Positions 1 through 12,909 are shown, counted from the first letter of the stretch. The stretch: DNA of 64,000 nt from Lyophyllum atratum (GCA_014905825.1 JACGCN010000001.1:2542001-2606000); one strand, 5' to 3'. Translations and numbers: made by a program. The notes: generated from the sequence alone by a model not told the origin.

Positions 1-410
1 GTCTTGCACTAGTTGTTCGAATGTCGGACGATTGACCCTAATGCTATATCAGCATACTGTGCATGCTTAATGAACTACGACTCACCAATCAATGAGGAAC
101 ATTATTGGAACGAAAGATGCAGCCAACATAGGAATAGGTTGGAGGTAGCCGAGGTAGCCATGTCGATCTGAGGGCCACAAATCCATGTAGTCGATGATTG
201 TGTAGGATAGCACAAGCCATGAAACCACAGTTAAGGGATGAATATAAGCTGTGAGGCATTCAGCAAGGGGAGAAACAGTCGGATGAAGCGAAACATACCT
301 CGATGGTTAGCAACACCCAGAGACTCCATAGAAGACTTGCCAATGGTGAACCGGACCAGCTCGTCGTCAGACGCCTTAAAAGGGCGGATCTTCACGTCGA
401 GTTCAGCCAT
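1..410 (-). CDS. N-terminal part of a membrane-associated GNAT-like acetyltransferase (cut by window edge)
   Basis: The gene reads leftward from an ATG at 408-410 and runs off the window. Three exons are visible (410-299, 248-86, 43-1), joined by a 50-nt and a 42-nt intron with GTATG/GTGAG donors and CAG/TAG acceptors. The protein opens MAELDVKIRPFKASDDELVR, a short N-terminal strand of the kind that begins fungal GNAT-like proteins. Two hydrophobic segments follow (around LTVVSWLVLSYTIIDYM and PMLAASFVPIMFLID), as in a group of basidiomycete acetyltransferase-like proteins with a membrane hairpin inserted before the catalytic core. The acetyl-CoA-binding motif would lie outside the window, so neither activity nor substrate can be seen. 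The family call rests on my memory of similar fungal proteins. Confidence 0.55.
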
Positions 411-722
411 TTTGGTGTAGCAGGTTATGGCAGGAAGAAAAATGAGTTTTCATCTGAAGATATGTGCCTCTTGAGGACAGCACACGTTCGTCAGAAGTGT
501 CACGGCACTGGCACTTTGTCACAGGATATCAAAAATGGCGTTTCGCTCTGCAGTTTCTGGTGGAGGGTAACCCGACTAAGAATTAGCAGTCGAACAGAAT
601 AATCCTATATACAAACCCTGCTTTGGCATTGTTCAACTAAGGAGTAAGATGAAGGGTTAACTATAAATAGAATAGCCATTAACACCCAACAACACAACCC
701 AAGTCGACTTTCTTTCCACAAC

Positions 723-2222
723 ATGCTTATCTCTAAAGCGTTCCACGACATTCCGACTAAGCTTGATGCCAGTGGTCGCCCTATAAGGATTTTTGTGATC
801 TCCCCGAACATTCCCAGCTACCCCCAGGCGAAGTTTCCAGGTGCGATCGCCATTATGACCCAGTGTTTAGCAAATGAATGAATGTCGAGCCTGAAATTGG
901 CAGGCGTCATCGTTTTCAGGTGCGTAGGAGACTTTTCATTGTAGATCGCGCGACAGATAAGATTGACTTCTTAAAGTGAGATTTATCAGGTAACAGGGCC
1001 CGTTGAACGCTTTGCCGGACAGATTGCAAGTCAAGGGTATGTCGTAGGTGTGTTCATAGCCTGTGGCAGCGGCTTTACGTGATACGATTCATATTATCAG
1101 CATGCCCCTCTATCTACCACGAGTTTGTGGGCCCGGAGGCAATACCTTATGACGCGGAAGGTGTGCTATAACTGGAGACATTGTACCAATCATTTAATTT
1201 GACAGGTCCCTTCTCTAGGCACTGACAGAGGAAACAAATACAAGGCCAGTCTATCCATACTGTAGACCGCTCGAAGCATCCATGCAACTCCCCTCCGTTT
1301 CTTAGATCGACAAAGAGGTCGCCGCATATGATGAGGTATCACCGTCCTGTTTACAATGCGATTTGGACGCAGTCTTAGTGGTCTTCTAAGGATGCTACTT
1401 TGTCAATCGACCTCCTGACGTCATTGAGCAACTGCAATGGGCGTATTTCTGGTTTGTTTCCACCTCCCAGGTTGCCTGGTTCAATGAATTCATAAGAAAT
1501 CCCAAAGCAACGGGAATGTGTCTTGGAGGTCACCTTGTACGCACAAAACACTTTCCTCCTGTCGCTAAAACTAAAGTGTAACAAACGATATCAGGCGTTC
1601 CGGGTGCGTCGATCGGTCCGTCGTCCTCTCATCCATCCTGATAGCAGTACACACAGGCGGCATTTGACCCACGCATCCTGGCATCCGTTTGCTTCTTCGC
1701 TACCGATATCCACAGTGCTACATTAGGAAAAGGCCAAAAAGATGACACCCTGATCCGGGTCCAGAAAGGCGAGCTGGTCGGGAAGGGCGAGTTGGTGGTT
1801 TGTTGTCTTTGAGTCCTGAACAATAGTTCCATCCACGCTGACCCACCGGATAGTTGATTTTTGGGAAACAGGTTCTTATTATTTTCCACACTACTCGCTG
1901 ATCTTATAGGCATGGAATTAAGGACACCCATGTGCCGCGAGCTGGTCGTGATTTAATCCGTTCGACGTTGGAGGACGCAAATGTCGACGTCTCGGTTGGT
2001 CTTATCCCGTTGACTTGGCTTAAGGAGAATCTCAACGTCCTCCAGTTCCTTGAGGTTCAGGCACAGCATGCTTTCATCCGTGACGAACAGTCAAAAGGTC
2101 GCTGGGATGCCGCTTTGACAAGGTCCTTGTTTAGCTTTATGATGGAAGTCTTTGAGAGGACTGTGGGGAGAGACCTAGGACCTCGGGTCGATAGCAAGCA
2201 AAAAGCTGAGCACATATGTTAA
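723..2222 (+). CDS. Dienelactone hydrolase family protein
   Basis: An alpha/beta hydrolase of about 275 residues, the usual family length. Dienelactone hydrolases open lactone rings in aromatic catabolism; fungal relatives have varied or unknown substrates. The nucleophile elbow is TGMCLGGHL with Cys as nucleophile. The acid is the Asp of KQDTHVP and the base the His of VQAQHAF, giving the Cys-Asp-His triad of the family. The start MLISKAFHDIP matches the family N-terminus. The model needs 12 introns in 1.5 kb, including a GC-AG intron at 1245-1305 and exons of only 16, 9 and 18 nt. All join in frame without a stop. The last intron (51 nt, before FLEVQAQHAF) is a multiple of three and open, so retention would give a 17-residue insertion. 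The C-terminus ends KQKAEHIC. Located in cytosol by default, since no signal peptide is visible. Confidence 0.88.
1245..1305 (+). other. Non-canonical GC-AG intron in the dienelactone hydrolase gene
   Basis: The donor reads AAG|GCCAGT and the acceptor TTCTTAG|ATC; length 61 nt. Reading straight through meets a stop 7 codons later. Removal joins GNKYK to IDKEVAAYDE, the order expected in the family. No GT donor in frame is available. Confidence 0.7.
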
Positions 2223-3085
2223 GAATATATCAGTATCAAAACCGGAGTGGGTCAATGCGGAGATGAGATTATATGTAATCGAACCTTAGATTCTGTGCGT
2301 GTTCGCCTCCGCCGATCAGTCAGGTTTTTATGAACCGTGACTACTTTCTGGCAACTCAGTTGAGTCCTACTCGGAGCTTTAACGTGGGCCGAACTGGCTG
2401 CACTTTGCTAGCTTGTGTTATGGAAGGCAGATTCGGAAAGTATGCAGGTCGACAAGTTACTGCTATTCTTTTCCACGTGTAGCATTGAATTTGTTTGACC
2501 TTGACGGTCCCGTTGCGGTCCCTTGGAGCCCCTTGGAGCCCACAAGTTTCATCCCAGTCCATCAACGAAACATCTGGAAACATGGCGCGCCACAGATCGA
2601 ATTTTTAACTGAGGAACTGCCGTGTTGGGCTTTTCCAGACCGATTCCGCTGGACTTTCCTTACCGTTGGGCTCGACCCTTCGAGCCCGAGGAAAGAACAA
2701 AACAATAGACAAGGTGCCCCGAGAAGAGAAGAGCAGGGAGGCGATTAATCTGACAATCAAGGTTTCTCCTGACAACGCTCCGAGGACCCTGGCGGCCGTG
2801 TAATGATGACAGGGTGAATGCTCGGTCTGCCATCGATGACTTGTCTCCCGAATTTGCATTTCCGCTATGGATCGAGAGGCAATCGATTCGGGTATATCTA
2901 CACACGGCGACGTTATAGCATTTCGCTCCTTAAGCCGCTCCTTGATGGAAGGTCCTTTCCTGCGGCCCGCATAGCTTCTCCTCGACGTTTCGCTGGTCTC
3001 GGAATTGTCACACCATACTCAACTTGTGAGCGAATTTCACAGATATCTGACGGTATTGCTTTCTTTCTATGCGAGGGCATGAGCC
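2223..3085. other. Unresolved stretch with coding-like fragments
   Basis: No gene could be built here. Open segments with coding character lie on the plus strand: about 2329-2480 beginning MNRDYFLATQLSPTRSF, about 2620-2800 containing SLPLGSTLRARGKNKTIDK and AINLTIKVSPDNAPRTLAA, and about 2860-2970 containing STHGDVIAFRSL. They are in different frames, separated by stops without convincing introns. They may be exons of the next gene interrupted by frame breaks, or a decayed gene. Confidence 0.3.
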
Positions 3086-5456
3086 ATGTCTCGAACCCAC
3101 AGTCTTCACATGTTTCCCCGCAACGTGCTGGCGGAACCAAAATATGTCCCACCAGTTGACGACTCGCCATCTAGGAGCCTCGCTTCGCCTCCTCTCTCCC
3201 CCTTGCCGACTCAGACCATGATCTGTACCATATCTTCGTTACGGATTAACATCAATCCTAACAATACACCGCAGTCGCTCAAGTCGTTGGAAAAGATTCC
3301 AGATATTCATCCGTGCGTTCTGTTCGTTTGCCTTTCGTAATCGCCAAATGTGTTGACATACATTTCAGTGGCGCCGGCTCCAGGCTAATGGGAATCAGAG
3401 AGGAGGGGAAAATTCATACGTCTTTCGCCCTATCTAGTGGTAAGGCAGGCACTCGAGCTCGATCTCCTATTCACGGTTCTACGATCCTCAGCTTTGAACT
3501 CGACGCCGAACACGCTGCTTTCCGCACCCACACCTCTTTGGAACCCATCTACGTCGCAAATCCGCCCTATTTTGACGCTTGCGTCGGCACAGGCGACCGA
3601 GGTGGCAAACAAGCCCATTTTCTGCATTTTCTGTAATGTCCGCCCATTAATTCAATACCTGATCGAGTTGCTCTCCTTTGGCGCACTCCATGATGCCCCA
3701 AGGCGCGAGCCCTTGCTTGCGACTGCACCACTGTTTGGCTTTCCAATCACAGTCCCGCCTTCCAGTTGGATCACGGTTTATCCCGATCCCCCGTCTTCTG
3801 CAAGTACTTCACAGCCATCCTCTACGCGCAGCCGTAGGGAATCCGCATCGTTACCATCTATTTCTAAATCTTCAGTAATAACATCAGCCTCTACGAGCAT
3901 ATCCAGTAATATACCAAGCACATATACAGATTCATCGTCACCATCTTCGTCCTTGACTCTACCACCGAACTCTTCATCGTCCACCTCGCTTTCCACTAGT
4001 GCGTCCAGGTATGTCATGGAACCGGCTCCCCGCTCATCTCTGATTTCTCCATCCCTCAGTTCTGTCATCTCTCTCCTATCCAGTAGCCCTATTTCCACAT
4101 CGCAACTACCACCAAGTCCATCACGAACAACTAAGTCAAGTCGTCCTTTGTTGACCATCCACCTGTCATTTCCCAGGACTAGTGCGTCAACGAAGGTAGT
4201 AACTTCCACACGTTTGGCTACAATATACCACTCGACCACTCGAGGACACCATGGTGACACAACCTCCTATTGAACCGGGGGTGTTGAGTACTAGCAATCC
4301 AAAAGGGTCAGATGGGTACGTCCATTCGAAAAAATTATTTAGAGAAACACCACCGATGCGGGAGCATGTCCAGGTTTGCGCGTAATACTGCAGCGATAGT
4401 CGGCGTTGCGGTTGCTTGTACCATTCTTATCATTGTCGCTGTCATTGCAACATTCTTTGCTTGTAAACGTTACAAAGGGCGTCGGGCTTTTGGCGTATCA
4501 AGTCCCAATGTCTTGCGGTTTACTCCCTGGCATCCACCTCTAGCAGGCGACGACGATAACCATTACTACACTGAGCAGCACGGCGGTCTTGTGACTACAT
4601 CATCCCAGCAGCATTTAGAGCGCCATGCACAACCCAACGAGATGGCCAGTATTGGGACCGAGCGTCTCAGCCCCGAACGCAGCGTTACGCATGGAGGGGG
4701 CAGCTCAGACAGCGGTCTTTCACAGCCCATTCCGCACCCATGTTTCGGACAGCAATCGTCTGTTTCCTACACACGGGCAACAGACATCGCACTTCCTTTT
4801 CCGTACACTGCGTACATGCCTAGTGTGCCACCGCCTATGTCAAGGCCTGGTCCACCGAATGATATATCGGACTCTGTTAGACAACAGGGGGATGCAAGTA
4901 ACGGAGCTCCCTCGCTGCATGGAGGTTCTTCCTCGCACGGGCACTTCGCTACTTCCACATCCTCAGGACATGAACTTCTACCTGCGAAAGCTCTGCCCTC
5001 GCAGTCCAGTCCAGGGCCCACAAGTTTCAAAACTTTGATGGGCCGCCTCCGCCCTGGTCGTATTTCCCTTCCTGATATCGTCGTTCATGGGTCTTCCTCA
5101 AACTCAAGTCCGTGCGAGTCCGTATCTTCGTACATGAGGAATCTACCGCCTCTGCTTCCTGGAAATTCATCCCTAGCTAGGCCCAATACACCTACTCTGG
5201 ATCCTCCGCTCTCTACCTGGACGCCCGCCTACTCTACCCCCTCTTCCATCCCCGACAGCGACGGAAAATTCACGAATGTTGGAAGACTTGCTAACCCCGC
5301 ATCTGGGAGTGCAGCGAACATCTAGCGAGCAATCAAGTTTACGAGATTATGTGGACTATTCAAGACCAATCAGCGGTGTATGCGTAACCACTTTTTTCTT
5401 TATACAACCTTCATATTGACAGTGAACCCTACAGCTTGTAAGAAACAGGCTGTATA
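3086..5456 (+). CDS. Ser/Thr-rich single-pass membrane protein (model uncertain, frame probably broken)
   Basis: I do not recognise a named family. The parts seen in order are: a segment with PPVDDSPSRSLASPPLSP, an intron at about 3309-3368 joining KIPDIHP to GAGSRLMGIREEGK, an exon with ALNSTPNTLLSAPTPLWNPS, then a long Ser/Thr/Pro-rich stretch (about 3780-4200) typical of an O-mannosylated cell-surface stalk. After a 57-nt intron (4309-4369) comes a strong transmembrane helix (TAAIVGVAVACTILIIVAVI) followed by a basic stop-transfer KRYKGRR and a cytoplasmic tail of about 280 residues rich in Ser and Pro. The stalk and helix are in different frames near 4205-4235, which suggests an indel. 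The C-terminus either stops at 5325 or, if the 34-nt piece before RTSSEQSSLRDYVDYSRPIS is spliced, ends near 5456. The DYSRP tail is common in such basidiomycete proteins. The true start is unknown. Confidence 0.42.
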
Positions 5457-5788
5457 GCACGGTGACTACTCAGACGGAAGATACAGCGACCATAAGAGAT
5501 GCCAAGGAGAAGTCAGGTTTCAATCACGATTAGAATGATAGAAAATTTATACGTTCGCGGAAGTATCGCCTCCAGCTGAGGGTTCAAACCAGATGAATGA
5601 AGTTGTCCTTCAAGTTTGTGTGGCATTGCATGATACAGGACATGCGACGAGGGTTACTCGTCGCCAACTTCGTTATCGTGAGTACAGATGATGATGATGA
5701 TGTGAGGTACGGGAGCACAAGTGGACAGACAAGAAGGAAGAACGTGAAGGAAACCGATGAGAAAATGGTACAATAATTCTACATCTAA
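5457..5788. other. Convergent 3' regions
   Basis: The space between the membrane-protein gene (plus) and tef1 (minus) holds the two 3' untranslated regions. It contains a short GAT/TCATCA triplet run at about 5688-5702. No coding signal is seen. Confidence 0.6.
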
Positions 5789-7605
<1,817 letters not shown>

Positions 7606-7618
7606 TTTGAGATGAGTT

Positions 7619-7795
7619 CTGAGAAGAGGGAACTGTCAGTCGCTGGGATCGCTAAAGATCGAAGTAAAAAAGAAAAGGTGGGAGTGGGGATAGCGAGGGG
7701 AGGACATCGCCAAGGTGGGGGATGAAATCCGTTGCGATAAGAGCGGTGGAGGGGCTGGGAGTGCGAGACGACGAGAGGGAGGAGGGGAAACTTAC
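7619..7795 (-). promoter_or_regulatory. 5'UTR intron of tef1
   Basis: The donor CAA|GTAAGTTTCC and acceptor CTCTTCTCAG|AACTC enclose a 177-nt polypyrimidine-rich (sense strand) intron. It ends 13 nt before the start codon. Such leader introns often raise expression of EF-1alpha genes. Confidence 0.8.
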
Positions 7796-7930
7796 TTGAG
7801 CGGGGTGAAAGTAGAGAGAAGGTGGTGGTTGGGAAGAGGAAGATGGCTGAAAAGTATTTGGCCTAGTTATAGTATTTGAGGTGAAATTTTTTATCGATAG
7901 AGAGATCTGATCTGATCACTGATAAAATCA

Positions 7931-7960
7931 ACGTGACCCAACGTGACCCAATGTGACTCG
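7931..7960. repeat. Three tandem 10-bp repeats upstream of tef1
   Basis: Two perfect copies of ACGTGACCCA followed by the variant ATGTGACTCG. They lie about 330 bp upstream of the tef1 ATG, in the probable promoter, and read TGGGTCACGT on the tef1 sense strand. The spacing of 10 bp is one helical turn. Confidence 0.75.
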
Positions 7961-8156
7961 CCTCGGCTCAGCTCAGCTCGATCGATCCGGGTCCGACCCT
8001 TTACCTCTGGATGAAAAAATATTCTTGCATTGAATTCTGGCAATCCTGCATGCTTTCTGCTCGACAGAGAAAAAAAATTGACCAATATCGCGATCGTGCA
8101 CGGCTGATATACAAGAGAGATGTGTCATCGCTGTCGCTCGTCCCGAACCCTTGACC

Positions 8157-10067
8157 CTACTGATCTTCCATGCCCCATCCTCCGGCTCCCGCCAAGAAGC
8201 GACATTGTAAGATCCTTTCAAATGTCGGCCGCGCTGCAACGTCCACGCGAAGACAGGCCCTAACAAGAGCAGCCGCGTCGCCTAGGGAGCCTCCACCATC
8301 GCTCTCCTCGTCGTCCCTTTCCTTCCCCTCCCCGCATCTCTCGTCCAGTGCAATCGAAGCGTTCGCAAAGGGAGATTCAAGGCCCTCCTGCGTTTCTTCA
8401 GCGGTCATAAACGGGCATTCCCCAACGAGGAGCACGTATGCGACCACCCCGAATGCCCAAACATCCTGTTCTTTGCCATGGTATCGCTCCCCGCGGAGTA
8501 TTTCAGGCCCGGCGTAGTCCAACCTAAGTAGAATGAATAGATCGTTTACGATAATGCTTCACTAATGGGACGAAAATACATACGTTCCGCTGAATGTGTC
8601 CCATCCATTCCTTTTTATGAGCCCTGAGCTCCCAAAGTCAATTAAAATACACTTTCCATCGGGTCCAAGCACAACGTTCTCGTCTTTGACATCACGATGT
8701 ACTGCAGTAGACTTATGAGCGACCGCGCAAACATCACGAGAGTCTGGGCCTACCGATTCCTTGCAAATGAAGGAAACACAATGCATCTGCGATTTGTCCC
8801 AGATACGTTCTAATAGAACTAGCCGGAAGACCTTGAGGAAAGGTCTCCACAAGATCAAAGAGATCGGATGGGGGTGGAGGTTCGTTCGGTAGCTGTTCTG
8901 GTGTCGTCGAAGGTAGGACAATATAGTAGAAATGATTATCTTCGAAGAAGTCCAGGAGGGGGCATATATTGGGGTGGCCTTTAATTACATGGCCTTCTAC
9001 CCACGAACCGTCGGCTGCACCGCTGGTAGGCTGGTGTTCTAGAGCTTGGGGGGTCGTCGAAGCGAGGCGGGAGGGGTCCCATGGCCGGAGCGGTGGCAAT
9101 ATATAAGAAGTATTAGAGATCGCAGACATAACATAGATTTCTATAGGAATGGTGCCGTGCTTGGGGTGCTTTTTCCAGCAATCAGCAAGGATACGAGACT
9201 TGATGATCTGTTTGATAACCAAGGGGGACTACGCGAACGCCGTTCAACCATGCTACAAGATTGATCATGGAAACAGGAAGTACGCACCCCGGTCGAACCA
9301 TCGGCACGTACTTCTCGCGCGCGCTTCACTAATCCATAGGCACCCCGACCGATCTCGCCTTCGATGACAAAGTCAGATATGCTCCGTCCACCGAGAAAAG
9401 ATTCCTTTTCCTTATCAGCAGTAGGCGATGGTGGTCCGGTACTGGCAGCTACACTGAGGAAGCTACCCGAGCTGTCTGTCCGGCGAAGGCTGTGAGGCAA
9501 AAGAGAGGTAGGGGATGGAGGTTCTATGGGAGCAATAAGGACACGTCCAGCGACAAGCGACACGCGTTGCCGTGACGAGCGCCTACGGGGCCGAGGTGAT
9601 GAAGGAGAGCGAGAGGGCGGAGGGCGGGTAGACCCCACCGAACCTGCAAGGCTCGGAGGTCGCGGGGAGGTGGGCCGGGATTGAATAGGAGAAGACACGA
9701 AGGGACATTCTGTAGGGGACGTTGCAGAGGTCATACGAAGAGAAAAGGAGGTAGTTGGAGTGAGGCTGAGGGGCTGTATGATTGGCGATGTATCGATGAA
9801 TGAATGGTTATGTTTGCGGCCATGTGCTACCTCAGCGGATTTCGGTGGGAAGTCTAGTTCTGAACAGGGGGAGCATGGAATAGGATCGAGAGGTGAATAT
9901 GGCGATCGTGGCTGGTCGCTGTTGTGCTCGGTCCAGTCGAAGCCCCTCCCAATTGACGTAACTCCCCAACTGCCCACGCTGGCTGCCCTGTAGAATTTGG
10001 AACCGAGTGGCGGCGTCTTCCAATCATCGTCATCAAAGGTCAGATCGACAGCAGGCGCCGACAGCAT
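8157..10067 (-). CDS. PAS-kinase-type serine/threonine protein kinase
   Basis: A cytosolic signalling kinase of about 560 residues. Residues 1-230 are disordered, rich in Ser, Pro and Arg. The kinase domain follows: glycine loop GEIGRGAYGLVKRA, VAIK-type lysine in PLVIKQIIKSRIL, catalytic loop VHRDVKDEN, DFG in LIDFGSSGLI, activation segment GTLDYAGPEIL, and DVWAFGVVAYVLLVGECPF. The sequence around the ATP-binding lysine and the long insert before the hinge resemble PASK and yeast PSK1/PSK2, which control glucose partitioning. I see no PAS domain in the N-terminal part. Three introns are inferred: an 83-nt one after ADGSTG, one before VHRDV and one before LDYAGPE. All are in frame. The tail ends GGWGMEDQ, TAG at 8157-8159. 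The start MLSAPAVDLTFDDDDW is the first ATG of a long open exon; an upstream exon carrying a PAS domain cannot be excluded. Confidence 0.82.
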
Positions 10068-10441
10068 ATAATACGAGGGATGTTAGAACCAGTTCTCTCT
10101 CAAGTGGAGAGTGGAGTGGTGTAATGGTTAGCGCAGGCTTTGTCCATCTCCGTCTCACCGACTTGTCTCAGCATTCGAACGCACGTGGGTTACGGACTTG
10201 ACCAACTGAAACATCCTTCCTGTTCAGCGGAATAAAAAATTGGCAGTTACTGTGCTACATCCAATCGACAGAAAGGCCATCCACTACGAAGAACTCCATG
10301 TACCCGTCCAAGAGGTCCGATATCAAGTTTCATTTTGCTTGACCAGTGGCGGTGCCGGGCCCCTTAGTCACGTGATCAAGCGAAGCCGCTTTTGCCAGCC
10401 TCTGAATCGACAACGCCGTTCACCTCAAGCCCCCCAAATCT
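10068..10441. promoter_or_regulatory. Divergent promoter between the kinase gene and rpl32
   Basis: The space between two divergent genes. It holds a CACGTG at about 10187 and a palindromic TCACGTGA at 10368-10375. The second is about 70 bp upstream of the proposed rpl32 leader intron. No coding signal is seen. Confidence 0.55.
10369..10374. promoter_or_regulatory. CACGTG E-box upstream of rpl32
   Basis: CACGTG inside the 8-bp palindrome TCACGTGA, about 270 bp before the rpl32 ATG. It is a candidate bHLH-factor site; the binding is inferred. Confidence 0.45.
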
Positions 10442-10633
10442 GTGAGTATCTAAATTTCACCCCGCATCCATGGTCCCAGCCGATTCTACGGCACCGGACA
10501 AGTCCAACGCTATCCAATTTACTGGCTTTCGATGGATGGATTTGGTGGATGGGCTGGACTTGGACTGGATGACCTTTCGATCCCGAGCAGCCATAGACGC
10601 GGATTCTTTACTGACGCCTCCATCTTTCGCTAG
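10442..10633 (+). promoter_or_regulatory. 5'UTR intron of rpl32
   Basis: Donor ATCT|GTGAGTATC and acceptor TTTCGCTAG|CCCGCCATGG enclose 192 nt. The acceptor lies 6 nt before the ATG. The intron contains a GGAT/TGGA-rich patch at about 10531-10572. Confidence 0.65.
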
Positions 10634-10639
10634 CCCGCC

Positions 10640-11237
10640 ATGGCCATCAAGATCCCCATTGTGAAAAAGCGCACCAACAAATTCAAGTCCGTTTTTTGAC
10701 ATTCAAATGTGTTTTCCACATCTAAACGTCCTGCAGGCGCCACCAGTCCGATCGATACCACGGTGTTAAGGAGGCATGGAGAAAGCCCAAGGGTATTGAC
10801 AACAGGGTCAGGCGCCGCTTCAGCGGCCAGACGGCCATGCCCAAAGTGCGTTAAACGATTACTATATTCAATATCTGTGCGCTGAACAAGTTCTGTTAGA
10901 TTGGTTATGGAAGCAACAAGAAGGTGCGCTGCTGCTGCCATTTGGACTGTATATGGAGCTAACAGTCTTGAATCAGACACGTCATCTTCTCCCCAATGGT
11001 CTCAAGAAATTCCTCGTGAACAACGTTCGCGAAGTGGACCTTCTCCTCATGCACAACAAAACCTTCGCCGCTGAGATCGCCCATGGTGTTTCAAGCCAAA
11101 AACGCACATGGATCCTTGAGAGGTATGATTTGCATCGATTCTATCTGTGCCATGATTTGACCCATGTCCTACGTAGAGCCAAGGTCTTGGGCATCAAGGT
11201 GACGAACCCTGCTGCCCGTCTGCGGTCAGAGGAGTAG
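10640..11237 (+). CDS. rpl32: 60S ribosomal protein eL32
   Basis: A structural protein of the large cytosolic ribosomal subunit, about 130 residues as in other eukaryotes. Exons join in frame: [15 protein letters not shown], then [19 protein letters not shown] with [45 protein letters not shown] through [11 protein letters not shown], and the last exon [19 protein letters not shown]. Four coding introns of about 50-55 nt have GTCCGT, GTGCG and GTATG donors. The basic RRRF and YGSNKKT motifs and the NARLRSEE-type end identify it. The start is supported by the good context CCGCCATGG and by homology. It is read divergently from the kinase gene and carries a leader intron, as do the other translation genes in the window. 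Confidence 0.96.
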
Positions 11238-11506
11238 TGGATGGTTTCCGGTTTCTTGCATTTCACATACATGTAACACATATGCTGGAATATCCATCCA
11301 CATGCACCATGCCATTCTGCATATGTACAAGTTTGATCTTAATTCAATCCGGACATCGTCCCGTTTTGGTCATATCAGAGACCAGAGAGACATCGACAAT
11401 CTCTTATTCACGTAAACTTGCAGCGTACTCACCATGGCCTGGAGAGCGGGAAAGCAGGTCGAGTACCTTCCAGGGGCGCACACATGCTTATCCATCTATT
11501 TGCAGT

Positions 11507-12810
11507 ATGAGGGATACAAGAGCAGCATCTCATGCTGGTGATTGGTATACCAGCCAAAGTACGCTTCACAGGCAAAGTCTCTTCGTTTGAACGTTGATTC
11601 TGAATGAACTTTAGGCGACGAACTCGACTTCGAACTCTCAAGTTGGTTGAAAGCCGTAGGACCCACGGATGAGCCATTCCCTGTCAAGAAATGCAAGGCG
11701 ATAATTGCACCGTTCGTCCTATCACTAGTCTACTTGCGAGGATCGTAGGGTCTGATACTATTACAGCCACGCTGGGTACGCTTACTCCTGGGCCCGCCGC
11801 GGCGTGGGCATACAAGAGCATCGACACCACCGGAATGTAACGTACCCAGTTTCTTACGTCCTGTGAACGAGGCCTGAACGTCCGTGTTATATCAAGCAAG
11901 CGTGTGTTTATCCTTGGACCTTCGCATCACTTCTATCTAGAAGGATGCGCTCTTTCATCTTGCAAGGAGTACGACACCCCGATCGGCAAGCTGCCACTGG
12001 ATATCGAAAGTGAGTATGGGACAGAGCCATTACCCCTGCTTGGGAATAACCAGTTCTAGCCATCGAGGAACTTCGATCCACAGGCCGATTCGAATCCATG
12101 TCCATCAAGGCAGATGAAGCTGAACACAGCATTGAGATGCATCTTCCCTATATACGGAAAGTTTTCGAGGGGTAAAAGCACATTCCGTTCGAGTAATCTT
12201 CTACTTCTACTAATGCTGGCACTGGTAGACAGGACATCAAGATCGTCCCCATTGTAGTGGGCGCTATCTCCCGTGAGGAGGAGGCCAGCTTCGGGTCCCT
12301 AATTGCACCGTATCTAGAACAGGAAAACACATTCTGTGTCGTATCTAGTGATTTCTGCCACTGGTGAGATCTGTCATAATGCGATTTGATAGAGACACGC
12401 TGACCAACGATCCTAGGGGCACCAGATTCTCATACACCTATTACTATCCTGATGCTACGCCGAGCGACGCATCCCCGGCCATACATCTGTCGCGTTCCGT
12501 AGTACCAACGTCATCGCAGCCGATACACAAGTCGATTAGTCAACTGGATCATGAGGCCATGAAGATGTTGACATTGCCGCCTTCCACCGCGGCAGATGCC
12601 CACGTCTCTTTCGCGAGATATCTTGCGAAGACCAAGAACACCATCTGTGGGCGCCATCCTATAGGCGTTCTTCTTGGTGCCTTGGCATCATTGGAGAAGG
12701 AGAAGGGCATCCAGCCCACTCTTGAATGGGTGAAATACGAGCAAAGCAGTGCTTGCCTTACAATCAGGGACTCGAGTGTGAGCTATGCGAGTGCTTGGGT
12801 TCGGTTCTAG
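11507..12810 (+). CDS. MEMO1 family protein, carrying a one-base frame break
   Basis: Related to human MEMO1 and the dioxygenase-like MEMO family (AmmeMemoRadiSam B part), thought to bind copper or iron; its role in fungi is poorly known. About 320 residues. Conserved blocks in order: [95 protein letters not shown] and [13 protein letters not shown] [11 protein letters not shown]. The metal-binding His of APHAGY and GPSHH and the Cys of SDFCHW are present. Six introns are inferred. At 11784-11791 the frame of APHAGYAYS and the frame of [12 protein letters not shown] differ by one base, so one extra nucleotide breaks the protein there. Every other junction is in frame. Either a sequence error or a recent lesion. 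Confidence 0.85.
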
Positions 12811-12909
12811 GAAAGTCGGCATCGTAGAATATGCGCGAGGAAGTGAAGTAAATGTACAATTGCCCCATATATGCATGTCATCTAAGATATCCAACAGCAG
12901 TTACCCAAG

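Noticed and set aside
10116..10205. A tRNA-like stretch (TGGTGTAATGGTTAGCGCA with a later TTCGAAC).
   Set aside because: The D arm fits, but no anticodon stem, matching T stem or complementary acceptor stem can be formed. At most a chance match or a tRNA fragment.
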